NCBI GenBank assembly: GCA_022592435.1
Contig: JABYQS010000112.1
Location: 1-64,000 of the forward strand
Direction of reading: 5' to 3'
DNA length: 64,000 nucleotides
Origin: Cerioporus squamosus
Taxonomy: Eukaryota > Basidiomycota > Agaricomycetes > Polyporales > Polyporaceae
Within the stretch, counting starts at the first letter, position 1; every line of letters starts with the position of its first letter. Below the pieces are notes generated by a model, which worked only from the letters and a program-made list of their open reading frames with translations, was not told the DNA's origin and did not search any database. Below, one piece after another: positions 11,593 to 22,890 of the stretch. Both the position numbers and the translations under genes were made by a program.

Positions 11593-12495
11593 GCAAGACC
11601 AAGCGATGCGTACCAAGACCGTCGCTGCTGAAGTTCATATGTATTATACTTGTCTCCTGCCTGTTCTGCCTGTTTCACTCCCGTTATCCGCATATTGCGA
11701 TTCCGCTCCTTACTACGGTTATTAACCTCCATCCACGACGCTCGTTTCAGTTCTATACTTTGTATCGCGATCCAAATCCCGTCCTGTACTCTTGGCTCCG
11801 TCGAAGTGTACTATGATATTCTTTATACTCCACACATACCAGCACTCTCCGAGCACGAAACTTCCCAAGACGGTGACAATCAAGTAAGTGGTAAGTACTT
11901 GAATTGAGGTTGACTCGCGACCGGCTTGACGGTTCGGCAACTGCCGAACCCCGCCACGCAACCCGCCACCCGTGCCTCGTGTCCGCAACTCTTTTCACCT
12001 CCGACGCCCAACGTCCGCCAACATCAACTCAACGCTCTCTTCCATTTCAACGGTCGGGATCCCAAGTAGCAGATTTGAAACCAGCATTCACAGCAGGGCG
12101 AAGTGAGATAAGGATTCTTTGCCAGTTCCCACAGCCGAGCGTCAACTGAAGTACTACGAAAAGACGAGTCAAGGGCGCAAGGGCTCGCAACTTGCTGAAG
12201 TAGAACCATTACCTTGTGCTCTTATCCACTATGTACCAGGTCTGCCATAGCCGTGTGTTAATCCCGTTGATCTGAGACTGACTGATATATTACAGCCATG
12301 CGACCACGGGCTCAGGTTCGCGCATACCCCGGCGTACCTAGCGTCTGTCCTCGGGAGACAATCCTGTGAGTATTAAATTGCACATTGCCACTTCTGTACT
12401 GACCCATGATATATGTCGCAGTGTCTGAAGACGCCTATGCCCAGTCCCACCTATCACGGATTCGCGGTTGGTCTCATCTCCCTGCTAGCCTAAGC
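11593..12495. other. Gap before the F-box gene; possible upstream coding exons
   Basis: Mostly 3' and 5' flanking sequence. An alternative start for the next gene exists: ATG at 12231, intron to an exon at about 12298-12366, then an intron into the main exon at 12422, all in phase and without stops. The region could therefore be 5' UTR introns or extra coding exons. Confidence 0.4.
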
Positions 12496-14187
12496 ATGGC
12501 AGACTCGGAGTCTCCTCCGATCGCCCCTACCGAACCAAGTGGCTCTACGGAGACAATCCGGAGATCTGCTGTCTTTCGCTCTAGACAGCTCTCTGCCCAG
12601 GATCAGCCCTCGAAGTCACTTTGGAACGCCTCCGTTCCAGTTAATCGACTACCGCCGGAGATCTTGCTCGAGATCTTCCAAGCCCTGAAGGTCATGACGG
12701 AGGACGAGGGGGACTTGTGGATGATTCCTGGGGACTACGTCTCCTGGACTCCTCTCTCCTATGTGTGTCGCGCTTGGCGCGAAGTCATCTGCAGCTCGGC
12801 GCAACTATGGCGCGACGTCCACGTTAAGGACGAGCTGCAATGGGTCGAACTGTGCCTCTCACGTTCTAGAGAAACTCCTCTTCACGTCTTCTTTCACTCC
12901 TCACAAACACTACCCGAAGCCTGCGAACTATTGTCCAGCCATACGCGCCGTATCAAGAAAGTGATGGTGTTCGATACTGCCCCGGATACCATCTCCAGTC
13001 TTACCCAGCTCTTCCAGCCGACCATGCCCATGCTCGAGGAGCTCTGTCTCGATGCGTACAGCACCGTCTCCGACGCCGCATGTCTCGGAGATCACAACGT
13101 ACTCCCCTTACTCCCCGCCCTACATACCCTCCGTCTCGGGTACGCGCACATCGACTGGACCTCCGCCTCTGCCCGAAAGCTGCGCGTCCTACATCTGCGC
13201 GACTGGACACCGCCCGATGAAGATCTGCTCTCCTTGCACCAATTCCTCAGCGCACTCCAAGAATTCGAGGCCCTCGAGGACCTCAATATGGACTTCGCCT
13301 TCCCCTTCGAAACGTACAACGCAGACGGGGTGCGCGATGTCTCAGGTCCCATCATCTCGCTCCCCAACATCCAAAGCCTGTACTTCCTCTGTCCCGCACA
13401 CGAAGAGCCCTCGTCGCCCGACATCTACCACCTCCTTGCACACCTCAGGGTACCCGTGTCGGCAAAGTTGTACGTGTACTCGCAGGTCCACGACTATGTC
13501 ACCTCCTCCGGCGACGGTGGCTATCTGGACACGATTCCCCAGGACGCGGATTGTCTGCCAATCCTGCACCACGCGCAGAAGGCTAGCCTATGGAAACAGG
13601 GCTTCGACTGTCATTGCGGCGGCGGTCAGCTGGGCCTCGATCTCGAGTCGATGGGAGATGCGCACCGGCAGTGGGCCTACAAACCCGAGCGAGCTGTCCA
13701 GGACTTCTGCACGTTGTTCGCGAAGTCGCCGCTGCAGGAGCTCACCGTGCTGAACATGGAGTACGCGCAAGAGACGTGGACGCACTTGTTCCGGACATTC
13801 CCTTCTCTCTCGGACGTCATGATCCAGAGCGATGACGCTAGCGGCGAGAATGGCGAGAATGGCGAGCGACAACATGGCCTCCTCGCTGCGCTTACGCCTG
13901 TCGCTCCAGCTGAAGCCGCGGACTCGGAAAATAGCGTCGTCCTGCCCAACCTGCGCGCATTGCGATTCAAGCCGGTCGCATGGCACGAAGATACGCTGAG
14001 CGATATCGTGCAGTGCTTGCATGCCCGAGCTGCGCGCGGTCTCAAGCTCCGGGAGCTCACACTCCGCATGTTCGGCCGTGTCGAAGGAGATCCTGAAGTC
14101 GATGCGAGGCATGAGGCGCTCCTTGGGAAACTGGAGGCGTTGGTAGAAGAATCACTGATGTACGCTGATGTACAGCCGCCGCAATGA
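12496..14187 (+). CDS. F-box domain protein
   Basis: A single large exon of 563 codons from an ATG in good context (AAGCATGG). An F-box sits at residues 49-115: VNRLPPEILLEIFQAL, then a long insert, then VCRAWREVICSSAQLWRDV. The rest is a leucine-spaced repeat region of the divergent LRR kind usual in basidiomycete F-box proteins, with LREL and LRAL elements up to the C-terminus. F-box proteins are substrate receptors of SCF ubiquitin ligases through Skp1 binding; the target is unknown. The frame stays open upstream to 12422 and may extend through two more small exons to an ATG at 12231. These families are large and fast-evolving in mushrooms. Confidence 0.85.
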   Translation: MADSESPPIAPTEPSGSTETIRRSAVFRSRQLSAQDQPSKSLWNASVPVNRLPPEILLEIFQALKVMTEDEGDLWMIPGDYVSWTPLSYVCRAWREVICSSAQLWRDVHVKDELQWVELCLSRSRETPLHVFFHSSQTLPEACELLSSHTRRIKKVMVFDTAPDTISSLTQLFQPTMPMLEELCLDAYSTVSDAACLGDHNVLPLLPALHTLRLGYAHIDWTSASARKLRVLHLRDWTPPDEDLLSLHQFLSALQEFEALEDLNMDFAFPFETYNADGVRDVSGPIISLPNIQSLYFLCPAHEEPSSPDIYHLLAHLRVPVSAKLYVYSQVHDYVTSSGDGGYLDTIPQDADCLPILHHAQKASLWKQGFDCHCGGGQLGLDLESMGDAHRQWAYKPERAVQDFCTLFAKSPLQELTVLNMEYAQETWTHLFRTFPSLSDVMIQSDDASGENGENGERQHGLLAALTPVAPAEAADSENSVVLPNLRALRFKPVAWHEDTLSDIVQCLHARAARGLKLRELTLRMFGRVEGDPEVDARHEALLGKLEALVEESLMYADVQPPQ

Positions 14188-14680
14188 GCGACGCGGCTTT
14201 GTAACTGTAATGATGCCACGAAGTCTCATGACATGCTCTAGGACGCATCTCCCGCTCACCGACAGCAAACTACTAGTACATAGCGTTCCAGGCCTGCCTG
14301 CTGTGCTACATAGAAGTGTACGTGTTTCACATTGAGTTAATCACCAGTCCTAGTGAGATTTCCTTGTAGATCAGGATTCTGCTCCATGCGCCCGAATGTC
14401 AGGACTCGGACCTATCGCTGAAGAATGAGCTGAGCTGCGTGAGACGTCGGCAGGTTACTACTAGACTAGTAGTACGACTTGACTTACGGCCGTGGCTATG
14501 CCAGTGGGCGTGCACCGATGGGCGCTGTCTTCGGTGAAGTTTGCACTTGACCTTGACGACCTTGCTCCTCCGACAGAACAGATATCGCCGATTATCGGAC
14601 GCGTACGTGCAGCTTAGACTCGGACTAATTGTGCTGGGGGCTGATTCTTCGCTCGGCGTGCAGCGTCAGACGAGTCATTG
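14188..14680. other. Intergenic, nothing recognised
   Basis: Flanking sequence between the F-box gene and the DUF6535 gene. No supported frame. Confidence 0.5.
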
Positions 14681-16954
14681 ATGTCAGTCATTCAAGGACC
14701 TTCGAGTGCCAGCGAGATACCCCTCGATGATCTGGACAGGCCCCAGAATAGTGTACGATGAGTCTCGAAGGCCATTGCCGAGGTACTCATCCTGTCTTGT
14801 AGGAAGGTGAAACGCGAGTCAACGTATCCGGCGCAGATTGTGAACCGGATTACCTTCGGACCCGTGAGGTAAGTCAGATCAAGTGCCCACGTCGGGGTTG
14901 TCTCATCCTGACCAATTGGCCGATGTTGGCTAGCAATTGCTCCAGGAACTCAAAGAGGACGCGACCAAGAGGCATTCTGAGAAAGAAAGAGCGGACGCCT
15001 TCACCTATGTTGCCGACGTGGTCAAAATTCATAGCGAGGAACTGATCCAGCGTTGGAATAAGGAGATCGATGCTCTCCTCACCTACGTGAGTTTGCCGAT
15101 GTTCGTTCAGTCAGGTCAATGTCTGTATCTGAGATATTTCCCATTCTCAGGCGGGGCTGTTCTCCGCCGTTTTGACAGCTTTCAATGTCGAGTCCTATCA
15201 ACTGCTCAAGCCAGATTCCACGGACGAAACGACGGCTATTCTCTTACGAATCTCCGCCCAGCTCGGCAGCCTAACCGTCGCCTCTCCTTTCATCAACTCC
15301 ACGCGCCCCTCGTACGAGTTGATTACCACGACGTCCCCCGGGGCCCCACGCTACGCTGTCTGGCTTAATGCGTTGTGGTTTTCCAGTCTGATCTGCAGCC
15401 TCGCTTCAGCGTCCGTCGGGATTATGGTCAAGCAGTGGATCAGCGAATACAGCTCTGGACTATCCGGGAACTCGCGCGAGATCGCGAGACTCCGACAGTA
15501 CCGCTTCAACAACTTGCAAAAATGGCGCGTACCCGAGATCGTCGCCATGCTACCGCTCCTATTGCAGGCATCTCTCTTCCTATTCCTCATCGGCCTTGTG
15601 ATTCTACTCTGGTCCCTCAATGCGTCGGTCGCCGCTGTCGCGCTCATCCTGATTGGCACCCTGTTGACCTTCACCCTCATGACCATCATCCTCCCCTCAG
15701 TCCGGGACGACTGTTGCTACCTCTCGCCGCAGTCTGTGGCATTCTTCCAGCTCTGAGAGTGGTCGAAGTGGTCGTGCAGACAACTGGGACTGCTCATTGT
15801 CACTTACTTTGTGCGGCCGGTGCTTGCATGGTGTTGGGATCTGCACCGGCTCTTTGACGATCCCGAACATCCCATCGCAGGGTGGATCTATGCTTCCTTC
15901 AACATTACGTTATGGCGTACTGGGGATTGGAAGGCTGCGCGTCGCCCTGGGCTACCTCCGCACCGTCGTTGGTGGGAACGACAGTTCGTCGTTCAACGCA
16001 CGAACAGACTCGATGTGGACATGATGACGACGGCCTTCACGATCACAACGGATCCTCGCGCACTTCAACTAAGTGCACCTCTCCTCTTTGAGTTGTCCGG
16101 AAAGGAGGTCTTGCGATATCATCGCGCGGTACGAACAGTCCTCAAGAGTCATTGGGGCAAAGACTTTCAGTCGTGGCCGGTGAGCACGACTGCACCGTAT
16201 CTGGCGTACTCCACATCTCTAGCGGAGAGTGCTCTCATAGCCAACCTAGAAACCACGAGCGAACCTTACCGGAATGGCAACAGTATGCTCCTACGTAACG
16301 GACAGCTGCTGGACCAAGCGAACTTGAAGGCACTTACGCGAGTGGCTGCGATCGCATCCATGTCTTCCCCGGATGATCCAGTAGGGCGAGCGATGCGTTC
16401 TCTGAAGGCGGGCTTAGAGCACACCTGCGACAGCTCGCAAAGTACGATTGATTTTCCAGCTGGTGAGCAACTCTTCCAAACCCACCACGCAAATGGAGGT
16501 TGATGAGGACGATTTGATAGTGGCATCTGCTGTCGCATTTGGGCTCGATATCTTCAAACGACTCCACCAGTATACTAGCTCACAAACTGCGGACGAGGTG
16601 CCCTGCGAGTATGCGGACACCCTCCAGGTCGCGTTGCTCTGCGTCGCACGGGAAATGGCGGACCCCTCGTCCCAGGATGTGCTGGTAGCGCGAGCGAGTG
16701 CGCGGCGAGCGCTGTCCTCGTTGCAACGTATTCTCCAACTTCCTATTCGCGAACGTATACTCGATGTATGGGATTCTCGAGATATCGTCAATGTCTTGGG
16801 ACGGTTCGCGAAGTTCAGTCACTGCCGAGATCTGGTCAACACTTCGCTACTGGACAATCTTGCAGAGTTCGCTCGAGCATGTGGCGACGCCGACAACGCC
16901 GACACAGTTGCCCGAGGTGTCGCAGCCGTGAAGAAAGAACTACGCCTTGCATAG
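14681..16954 (+). pseudogene. DUF6535 membrane protein gene interrupted by one in-frame TGA
   Basis: Exons 14681-14752, 14803-14868, 14934-15086 and 15151 onward join in phase (MSVIQGPSSASEIPLDD...). They give the DUF6535 hallmark: a helix with RWNKEIDALLTY, a first membrane segment (AGLFSAVLTAF), SLICSLASASVGIMVKQW, and two more hydrophobic segments near 15540-15690. At 15754-15756 the frame meets TGA. The same frame then stays open without another stop to 16462, where a canonical 58-base intron (GTGAGC...GATAG) leads to a final exon ending TAG at 16954. Everything except the TGA looks intact. Explanations are a recent nonsense mutation, a sequence error, or excision by a weak 48-base frame-keeping intron (15731-15778, donor GTCTGT). 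Function of the family is unknown. It ends only 49 bases from the convergent gene. Confidence 0.75.
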
Positions 16955-17003
16955 TAAACCCCCCGCATCTTGTACCACAACATCACATACCATCCCTAGT
17001 TCT

Positions 17004-19142
17004 CTATCTTCTAAACGCGGCCAACCTCTGCTCAATCCCCATGCTCAAGAACACCTCTGCCTCCTCCGTCCCGCCGTTCTCCCCCTTTCCATCCAGGCAC
17101 TCCTCCTCTCCCGACACGGCAGGCAGCACCGCGCTAAACTTGTTCGAAGTCCCAGGAAGCCCCTCCCCAGCAAGCTGCCGCTCGCACCAGCTCCGCGACA
17201 AGATCTCGTCCACCTTGCTCAGCGCCGTCTTCCGCGCCAAGTAGCGTTCAGCTGCGGTCCCGCGCCCCGCCTTTCCGTTCGTCGCAGTCGTCGCCTGCGA
17301 GTACGCAGAGTCCGAGGAGCTGCTCGAGGCCGCGCTGTCGTGGCGCTCCGTAGTGGCCTGAGCCTGAGTCTGCGGCTGGGGGTTCCTCGTCGCAGACTTC
17401 TTCAGCCGCCCCCGGTACGGCGACGTGCTTGCGGTAGACGGGAACGGGAGCAGGGGTGGCTCGCGCTGCGTCCGAAGCTTGTTTGGCTGCTTCCCCTCGT
17501 CCTTCTTGCCCTTCTCCATCGTGGTCACCACGGTTTTGACCGAGACTGCCGGTGCCGAGCGGAGCAGGACGAGCGAAGCACTCGAGGCCCCGAAGAAGAG
17601 CTGCGACTCGAGCGGGGGCGAGGTCACCATGGGCGGGCTCATAGGGAGAATGGAGGAATCGACGCGGTTCGTACCCTGCACGACCTGGGCAGGCGGCGGG
17701 GAGGCGATCCCAGCCTTAGAAGGAGACGCGAAGGGGCTGTTGCGCTTCTCGTCGGTGCTTCGCCTGATGGGCGCAGGTGTGAACTTGTCCAAGTTTCGAC
17801 GCTTTATCGAGGGCCGCGGAGTAGGAGACGCCTGGGGTGAATAGACTTCGTCCTCCTCCAGAAGAGCGCCAGACACAGGATCCTCGACCACGATGCGGAA
17901 GCCAGACGGAGATGTGACACGTTGTGAGCTGTTGCGAGAAGGTGTCCGCGGCCGCGAGGGAGCCTCATCTCCATCTTGATCAGAGGACGACGCTCCGCTG
18001 GTGTCAGTATCAGCGCGCCTATATCCACGCCGATGTTGTACGGGGGTCGCCTCGCTGTCATCGGTCTGAGTGAGCTTGTAGGTCGCCTTGGAGCGACGCA
18101 GAGTGCTGGACCGCAGGCGTTCGAGGATGCCACGCCTGATAGACTTGTGTCGGAGAGACTCGTAGGGTGTGATCTCGTCAGCATCGCTGCGAGCGCCGTA
18201 GACGTCCGAAGAGGTAACCTGGCGGGAGCGCGAGCTCTCGGACGTACGCGTGCCGTGACGCGATGCAGCAGAAGGCGGACGAGTTGGGGTAGAGTCGTCC
18301 AAGAACGGGTCGTCTTCTCCGCTGCCGGTAACGTCGCTCGCGCGCGCATTGCTGGGAGCAGTGGAAGCCTTGCTGCGAGAAGAGAAAGCGCGTCCAAGCC
18401 AGCTGCCCGTCTTGGGCCTTCCAGCTGGTCGCTCCGCGACGAGGCCTCGAGTGCTCGACGTGGACGGCCGAGCGTCGACTTCGGAAGGCACGAGTTCGGC
18501 TGGACGCCCTTGTCTGAAAAGAGTAGGAGGATGGTACGCAGGACCAGATACCAGCTGGGCTTCTTCCTCGCGACGGACAGGAAGGCAACGATACAGCAGC
18601 CAAGTTAAGAGACCTCCAGCTATAGCACCCAGGACGCCAAAGAGAGGTGCGAGGTAGACGATGTTGAAGTCACTCGAGCCGTTCTGCACCATGCGTGCAC
18701 GAGCACGGGCAATGGAGGACTCACTGCTGGCGGGAGGCATAGCGGCGATGCGAACCAAGGAGGCTGACAAGCTCGCGGAAGTCGTTGAAGACGACGACAA
18801 CGGGCCAAGTAGGGACGTCGCAGTGGTGATACTGTCGTCGCTGTAGCTGAAAGGCACAGTGCTGACAGCGTCGGCTGCAGCTGAAGTGAAGGAGGCGAAG
18901 GAGGTCGGGGCTGCGCCTGGCGTAGTACCGGTTGCGTACGTCGTCTGTCCCCACACACTGTAAGACGGGTACGGCCACCAATTGATATTGGCAGAGGTTG
19001 CGGGGACATCTTGACGACCATGCAACGCGTCAGTTGCGCGTGAGGGAGATGCCATCCCGGTAGGGTGGGCGTGGATAGGGCTAGTGAAGAGAGAGACATA
19101 GACGAGCGTTCCGACGGGTCCTGCTATTCCGCACGCTCTCAT
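17004..19142 (-). CDS. Single-pass membrane protein with Ser/Thr-rich ectodomain
   Basis: The chosen start (19142) opens a signal peptide, MRACGIAGPVGTLVYVSLF, directly after an intron acceptor (CATCAG). A GTGAGT donor upstream marks a leader intron or a short extra coding exon. The product is about 712 residues: signal peptide, a 100-150 residue Ser/Thr/Ala-rich segment with aromatic WWPYPSYSVWG, one membrane helix (YLAPLFGVLGAIAGGLLTWL) followed by basic residues, then a cytoplasmic tail of more than 450 residues, disordered and Ser/Pro/Arg-rich with many RRS/RSST sites. The architecture resembles fungal cell-surface sensor or septal proteins (Wsc/Mid2/Axl2-like in layout only). No named domain is recognised. 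It converges on the DUF6535 gene. Confidence 0.75.
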   Translation of the reverse strand: MRACGIAGPVGTLVYVSLFTSPIHAHPTGMASPSRATDALHGRQDVPATSANINWWPYPSYSVWGQTTYATGTTPGAAPTSFASFTSAAADAVSTVPFSYSDDSITTATSLLGPLSSSSTTSASLSASLVRIAAMPPASSESSIARARARMVQNGSSDFNIVYLAPLFGVLGAIAGGLLTWLLYRCLPVRREEEAQLVSGPAYHPPTLFRQGRPAELVPSEVDARPSTSSTRGLVAERPAGRPKTGSWLGRAFSSRSKASTAPSNARASDVTGSGEDDPFLDDSTPTRPPSAASRHGTRTSESSRSRQVTSSDVYGARSDADEITPYESLRHKSIRRGILERLRSSTLRRSKATYKLTQTDDSEATPVQHRRGYRRADTDTSGASSSDQDGDEAPSRPRTPSRNSSQRVTSPSGFRIVVEDPVSGALLEEDEVYSPQASPTPRPSIKRRNLDKFTPAPIRRSTDEKRNSPFASPSKAGIASPPPAQVVQGTNRVDSSILPMSPPMVTSPPLESQLFFGASSASLVLLRSAPAVSVKTVVTTMEKGKKDEGKQPNKLRTQREPPLLPFPSTASTSPYRGRLKKSATRNPQPQTQAQATTERHDSAASSSSSDSAYSQATTATNGKAGRGTAAERYLARKTALSKVDEILSRSWCERQLAGEGLPGTSNKFSAVLPAVSGEEECLDGKGENGGTEEAEVFLSMGIEQRLAAFRR

Positions 19143-19832
19143 CTGATGAATTCGGTCAATATGAGTGCGGTGAATTATCGCGAGGGGGGTACTCACGGTG
19201 GCGCAGTGACGGAGACCGGTAGAGTCTCGAGTCAATGAGTGGGATTCTGTACCTCACGAGCACTATGGCTGACAGGGCGAGTCGCGACGGGACCGGACAA
19301 GATTGGAACGGCAGCCGCATCCTCAGAAAGCTAGATTAACAAGAAGTAACACTTGCCATTACCGTAGGGTCCACATGTATCCTCAGATTCCGAAGGTCAG
19401 CCTCGTCAACATCCGTCACTCCTAGAGCAGCTTGGCAGCCTATCTTCTTCATTTTGGCGCTCGTCACGACCTCGAAGCAAGTGTTGGCACACAGGGCATA
19501 GCATGGAGAGTCGGGAGCGCGAGATGCCCGCGTCAAAAGCTGTTGCTGTATGTCGTCCCAATCGTGGTGTCGTGGTGATCGTCAAGAACATCGAGACCAA
19601 ACTCTGTAAGGCGGCTTTCAGACTCCGCTCGGGCAAAGATAAGCGACCTTTCACAATTCTCTAAACCTGAGAATCAGTCTCCGCAAAGAGAACACAAGTT
19701 CTTCTGTCTGCATTTCCGTCAGTTCAGTCAGAGTTCGGTAATCTACGGTACATGTACGCGATGGCATCCTCTGTCAACATGGCATGGACCGCACCCAAAG
19801 TGTCATGTAAGAATATTCATGGTCTTATACAG
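19143..19832. other. Intergenic, nothing recognised
   Basis: Upstream region of the membrane-protein gene and 3' flank of the UstYa-like gene. Short minus-strand frames at 19336-19654 have no support. Confidence 0.45.
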
Positions 19833-20481
19833 TCAGGAAAGAATAGCCTGACCATCAAAGCCGGTTCGACCTGCCCACGCCTCGTACTCCCGCTGATTCT
19901 TCTCTACTGCACCATACACCGCGTTCCAGTCAAGGCACCTGCGGACAGGGTGTGGCTCGACGGGATGGATGTTCGACGGGTACTGGTATGGATCGAGGTT
20001 TGTGTCGCCGCGGCACAGGATCATCTGCCTGATGTAGTTCATGCAGTGCCGTGCGGGTTGCTCTTCGCGCTGTGCGCGCGGCTTCGTGAGCTGGTCCCGC
20101 ACGACGTCAAGGCAGCGCAGTTGATGGAACATGGACACCATGAACGGTTCGTGGTTGGGACCCAGGTAAATCAGGCCGTCCCCTGGGACGAGCGCGCCCC
20201 AAGCCTGCGAGGCAGTGAAGTCGTAGCGAAGTCCGCTGTCGAAAGCGAATGCTACAGACTTGCGCTCTACATCCCAGATTCCACCTATATTGAACACAAA
20301 AGTGAGTTTTGGTAGATGTTCACGAGCACTAAGTCCTACCATTGATAACCTCCTGAGTCCGAGGCCGTTTGGAATATAACTTCGCCAGACTGGAGAGTTT
20401 GTAGGTGATGTTCATGCCCAACAGGAGAATCGCAGCCATCAAGAGTGTCGACTCGAAACGGGGCGTAAAGCCAGCGCGCAT
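19833..20481 (-). CDS. UstYa-like (DUF3328) protein, motif-degenerate copy
   Basis: Exons 20481-20340 and 20284-19833, joined by a 55-base intron, give 197 residues. The N-terminus has a membrane anchor (LLMAAILLLGMNITYKL). The conserved core contains VSMFHQLRCLDVVR and ARHCMNYIRQMILCRGDTNL, then CLDWNAVY. The UstYa/DUF3328 family acts in ustiloxin and cyclochlorotine biosynthesis as oxidative enzymes that use two HxxHC motifs. Here the first motif reads HQLRC and the second PARHC, so each lacks one His present in the canonical form and in the paralogue at 22891. It may be a variant subfamily or a structural partner. DUF3328 membership is firm; chemistry is not. Confidence 0.8.
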
Positions 20482-21121
20482 GGTGAGGTTGGCTCAGACT
20501 GAGAGAAACGGGGAGGAGGCGACTTCGAGGGTAGGGTTGTTGTAGATGAGGACTCCAGGATGATGTGTATTATGAAGTCGGCGTACCGCCTTCGATGATA
20601 CGAAGTCTACCATAAATAATTTCAGTAAGCATATACATGACTCCGCAACTCGAGACGAACTTTGCAGCTAGTGGCGAGACGCATACGTTATGCACCGCCA
20701 CGCCTGACCGTCTCGGGAACTATCAAGTAACAAGAGTGTTGCACGTCGCGCTGACAAGTCCAGAGCGGCCAAGAGCGTTAGAAGCTTCGATTGATGTCCA
20801 TCCATCGGCGGCGAACAGCCTCAGGCGGTGCGTCCTGAAGGGAGTTCCTGGTTCTCATATCACGACTTGCAGAAGAGCGTGGACACTTCCTGGGAACGAA
20901 GTCGCCCGCACTCGGAACAAGGAAGCCCTCCGGAGCGCAAGTACAGCAATACAGCCAGGCGATACCTTGATGGTTTCCGGATCCAAGTCAAAGGGAAAGA
21001 AGCCATACACCCACTGCTCCCGCAAAGAGTCATATCCTACACATCCTCCATCCCCAACCTTCCTGAACGGCTGTCGTCTTACTGCCCGGTCAGCATCCCA
21101 TCTACAGCACACACTCTGAGC
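20482..21121. other. Divergent promoter region
   Basis: About 640 bases between the divergent UstYa-like gene and the broken membrane-protein gene. No coding support and no clear TATA box. It would be a shared upstream region if both genes are expressed. Confidence 0.4.
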
Positions 21122-22167
21122 ATGACCGGCCGCAACACGGAGTTCGAGAGTTATGCCCTGCTCTCCAATGACGAACGCACCCCCTTCGAGTGCGAGGATG
21201 ACGAAGACATTTCTTCTGGAGGCATGCTCCCGCCCAGGAAGTCCATCTTAGTCGTCTCACTCACGACATACTTCGCAGCTCACAAACGAACCAGGTCCGC
21301 TAGACCTCGTTCAGAGAACCGACACTCGGCCCTCCCATGGGTCCTCGCACTCCTTGTGGTGGTCGCCGCGACCGACGGTATCACACTCCTCTACATGTCG
21401 CGCATCATGACACGGTCTATGCGGACCTCAGCACCGACGAGCTGGAGTTCGCAAACCCATACCACGGCCTCGACGCGCTCTACCGTTCGGCACTATCGAG
21501 TCGTCCAAGATCGACCCCATACAGAACATCCCGCGCGTCGTTGCCCAGGTGTTCCCCGACCGGCCGAAGGAGCTCGCGCCAGTAGGGGAGCACGACTTGT
21601 TCAACAAGGCATTCGGAACGCTCTCTCCGCATGAGAAGCATCTGCAAGTTTCCCCTAACGTACGTCCGCAGCGAAGACCGGTTGACCTTGCATATGGTAT
21701 CATCTCACGAGGCGTACTCCAGGTACACACAATCGCCCAATTCCGAGCACTTGACTTTGGAATGGAAGAGTGCTCCCTAGTCATCCAGCTGCCAGGAAAC
21801 GGGGACCGAATCGAGAGCAAGGAGCCCTTCCTCTTCCATCCGTCCTCCGCGCTGGACGTCTTCCGCCTCGACGCCCCGAAGCCGCTTAACGTCCGCAAGC
21901 TCTCGTACAGCACGAGACCGCCGAGAAGGGAGAACGTAGCCACAGTGACACCTCGAGCGGGCGGAGAAACCCCTATCACGCGTTTCCCGTGTGTATGGGG
22001 ATCTCTGCACACGTTCGAGGTGGCGTGCAGTTCCACGTCGGACTGCCTTGTCGACATCTGGTCGAGTCAGAACACGACATACGGTACGTCAAACGCACCG
22101 CTTCCAGCAAAGATCCTAACTGAGGGCCCTGACAGGCATCTACATGTATCAACATCAGACTGTGTGA
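21122..22167 (+). pseudogene. Membrane-anchored conserved protein, two frameshifts
   Basis: The pieces line up into one protein: an acidic N-terminus (MTGRNTEFESYALLSNDER), a membrane helix (LPWVLALLVVVAATDGITLLYM), then DTVYADLSTDELEFANPY, KIDPIQNIPRVVAQV, LSPHEKHLQVSPN, VHTIAQFRALDFGMEEC and a final microexon reading IYMYQHQTV then stop. The order and the terminal YQHQTV-type ending match an Agaricomycete family I recall, of unknown function, with a secreted beta-rich domain. Introns 21660-21722 and 22084-22135 are canonical. Two places, near 21410 and at 21489, need the reading frame to step back by one base, each equal to one missing base. The gene is therefore broken, or the assembly has two deletion errors. 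Confidence 0.65.
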
Positions 22168-22890
22168 ACAGTGAGAGAGGAGCGATGCGAACCCTGTGTC
22201 GCTGGGCTGTGCAAACGATATTACGCCTCGTAGTTTGAGTTCATTGTATTTTGCATCTACAGATGGTCGCAATACGCGGTTAGAGATGGTGACTCGCAGG
22301 TACATGGATAGCTGCGCCTGCACCTGCGCCCATTGCGCTGAAATTGACCAAGATCTGGATTTGATCTCGTTCTGTAACATCGTGCTGTGACGAGATGGTG
22401 ATCCCTCAGCCTGAGCCTCAACCGACGAGGTTATGCATGATACGACTCACAATCATCGCTTTCCGCAGCATTGCAAGTACTTATCTAGAAACGAGCGGTT
22501 GCAAGGCGTGCTTCCATTCACCGGCCTGTGCGTATCGCGACGCGAACGGGAAAAGAATAAGGAGCCTTCGCAAGGCTATACCCGTGGGGCTGGTGGGTTG
22601 ACGAAGAAGGCACTGCCAAAGTACGCCTGGGCGCAGCGCGTACGAAGGTTCAGCAATCGAGTCGTGGACTAGCTTGATCCCTGTAGTCCGGAGATGTCAG
22701 CTTGTCACTGAAAACATGCAATTCACGTCTCTCCTACCCACTGGCTGTGGAAAATGAGTGCTATCGACGTTTGAGCGCTGGAGGTGCAGGGGTTGCGTCC
22801 CGACGTGTCGGAGCCGTCAGCTGCAGGATCCTGTGTGACAAGGTGAGTTCGCCACCTAGCCTCACCACCTATCCTCTTTTCTCAACCGTC
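22168..22890. other. Intergenic, nothing recognised
   Basis: Short unsupported frames only. Probable 3' UTR then promoter of the second UstYa-like gene. Confidence 0.45.

Noticed and set aside
16440..16505. Apparent frameshift in the DUF6535 gene before the last exon
   Set aside because: A canonical 58-base intron (GTGAGC...GATAG) restores the frame exactly, so no frameshift is needed.
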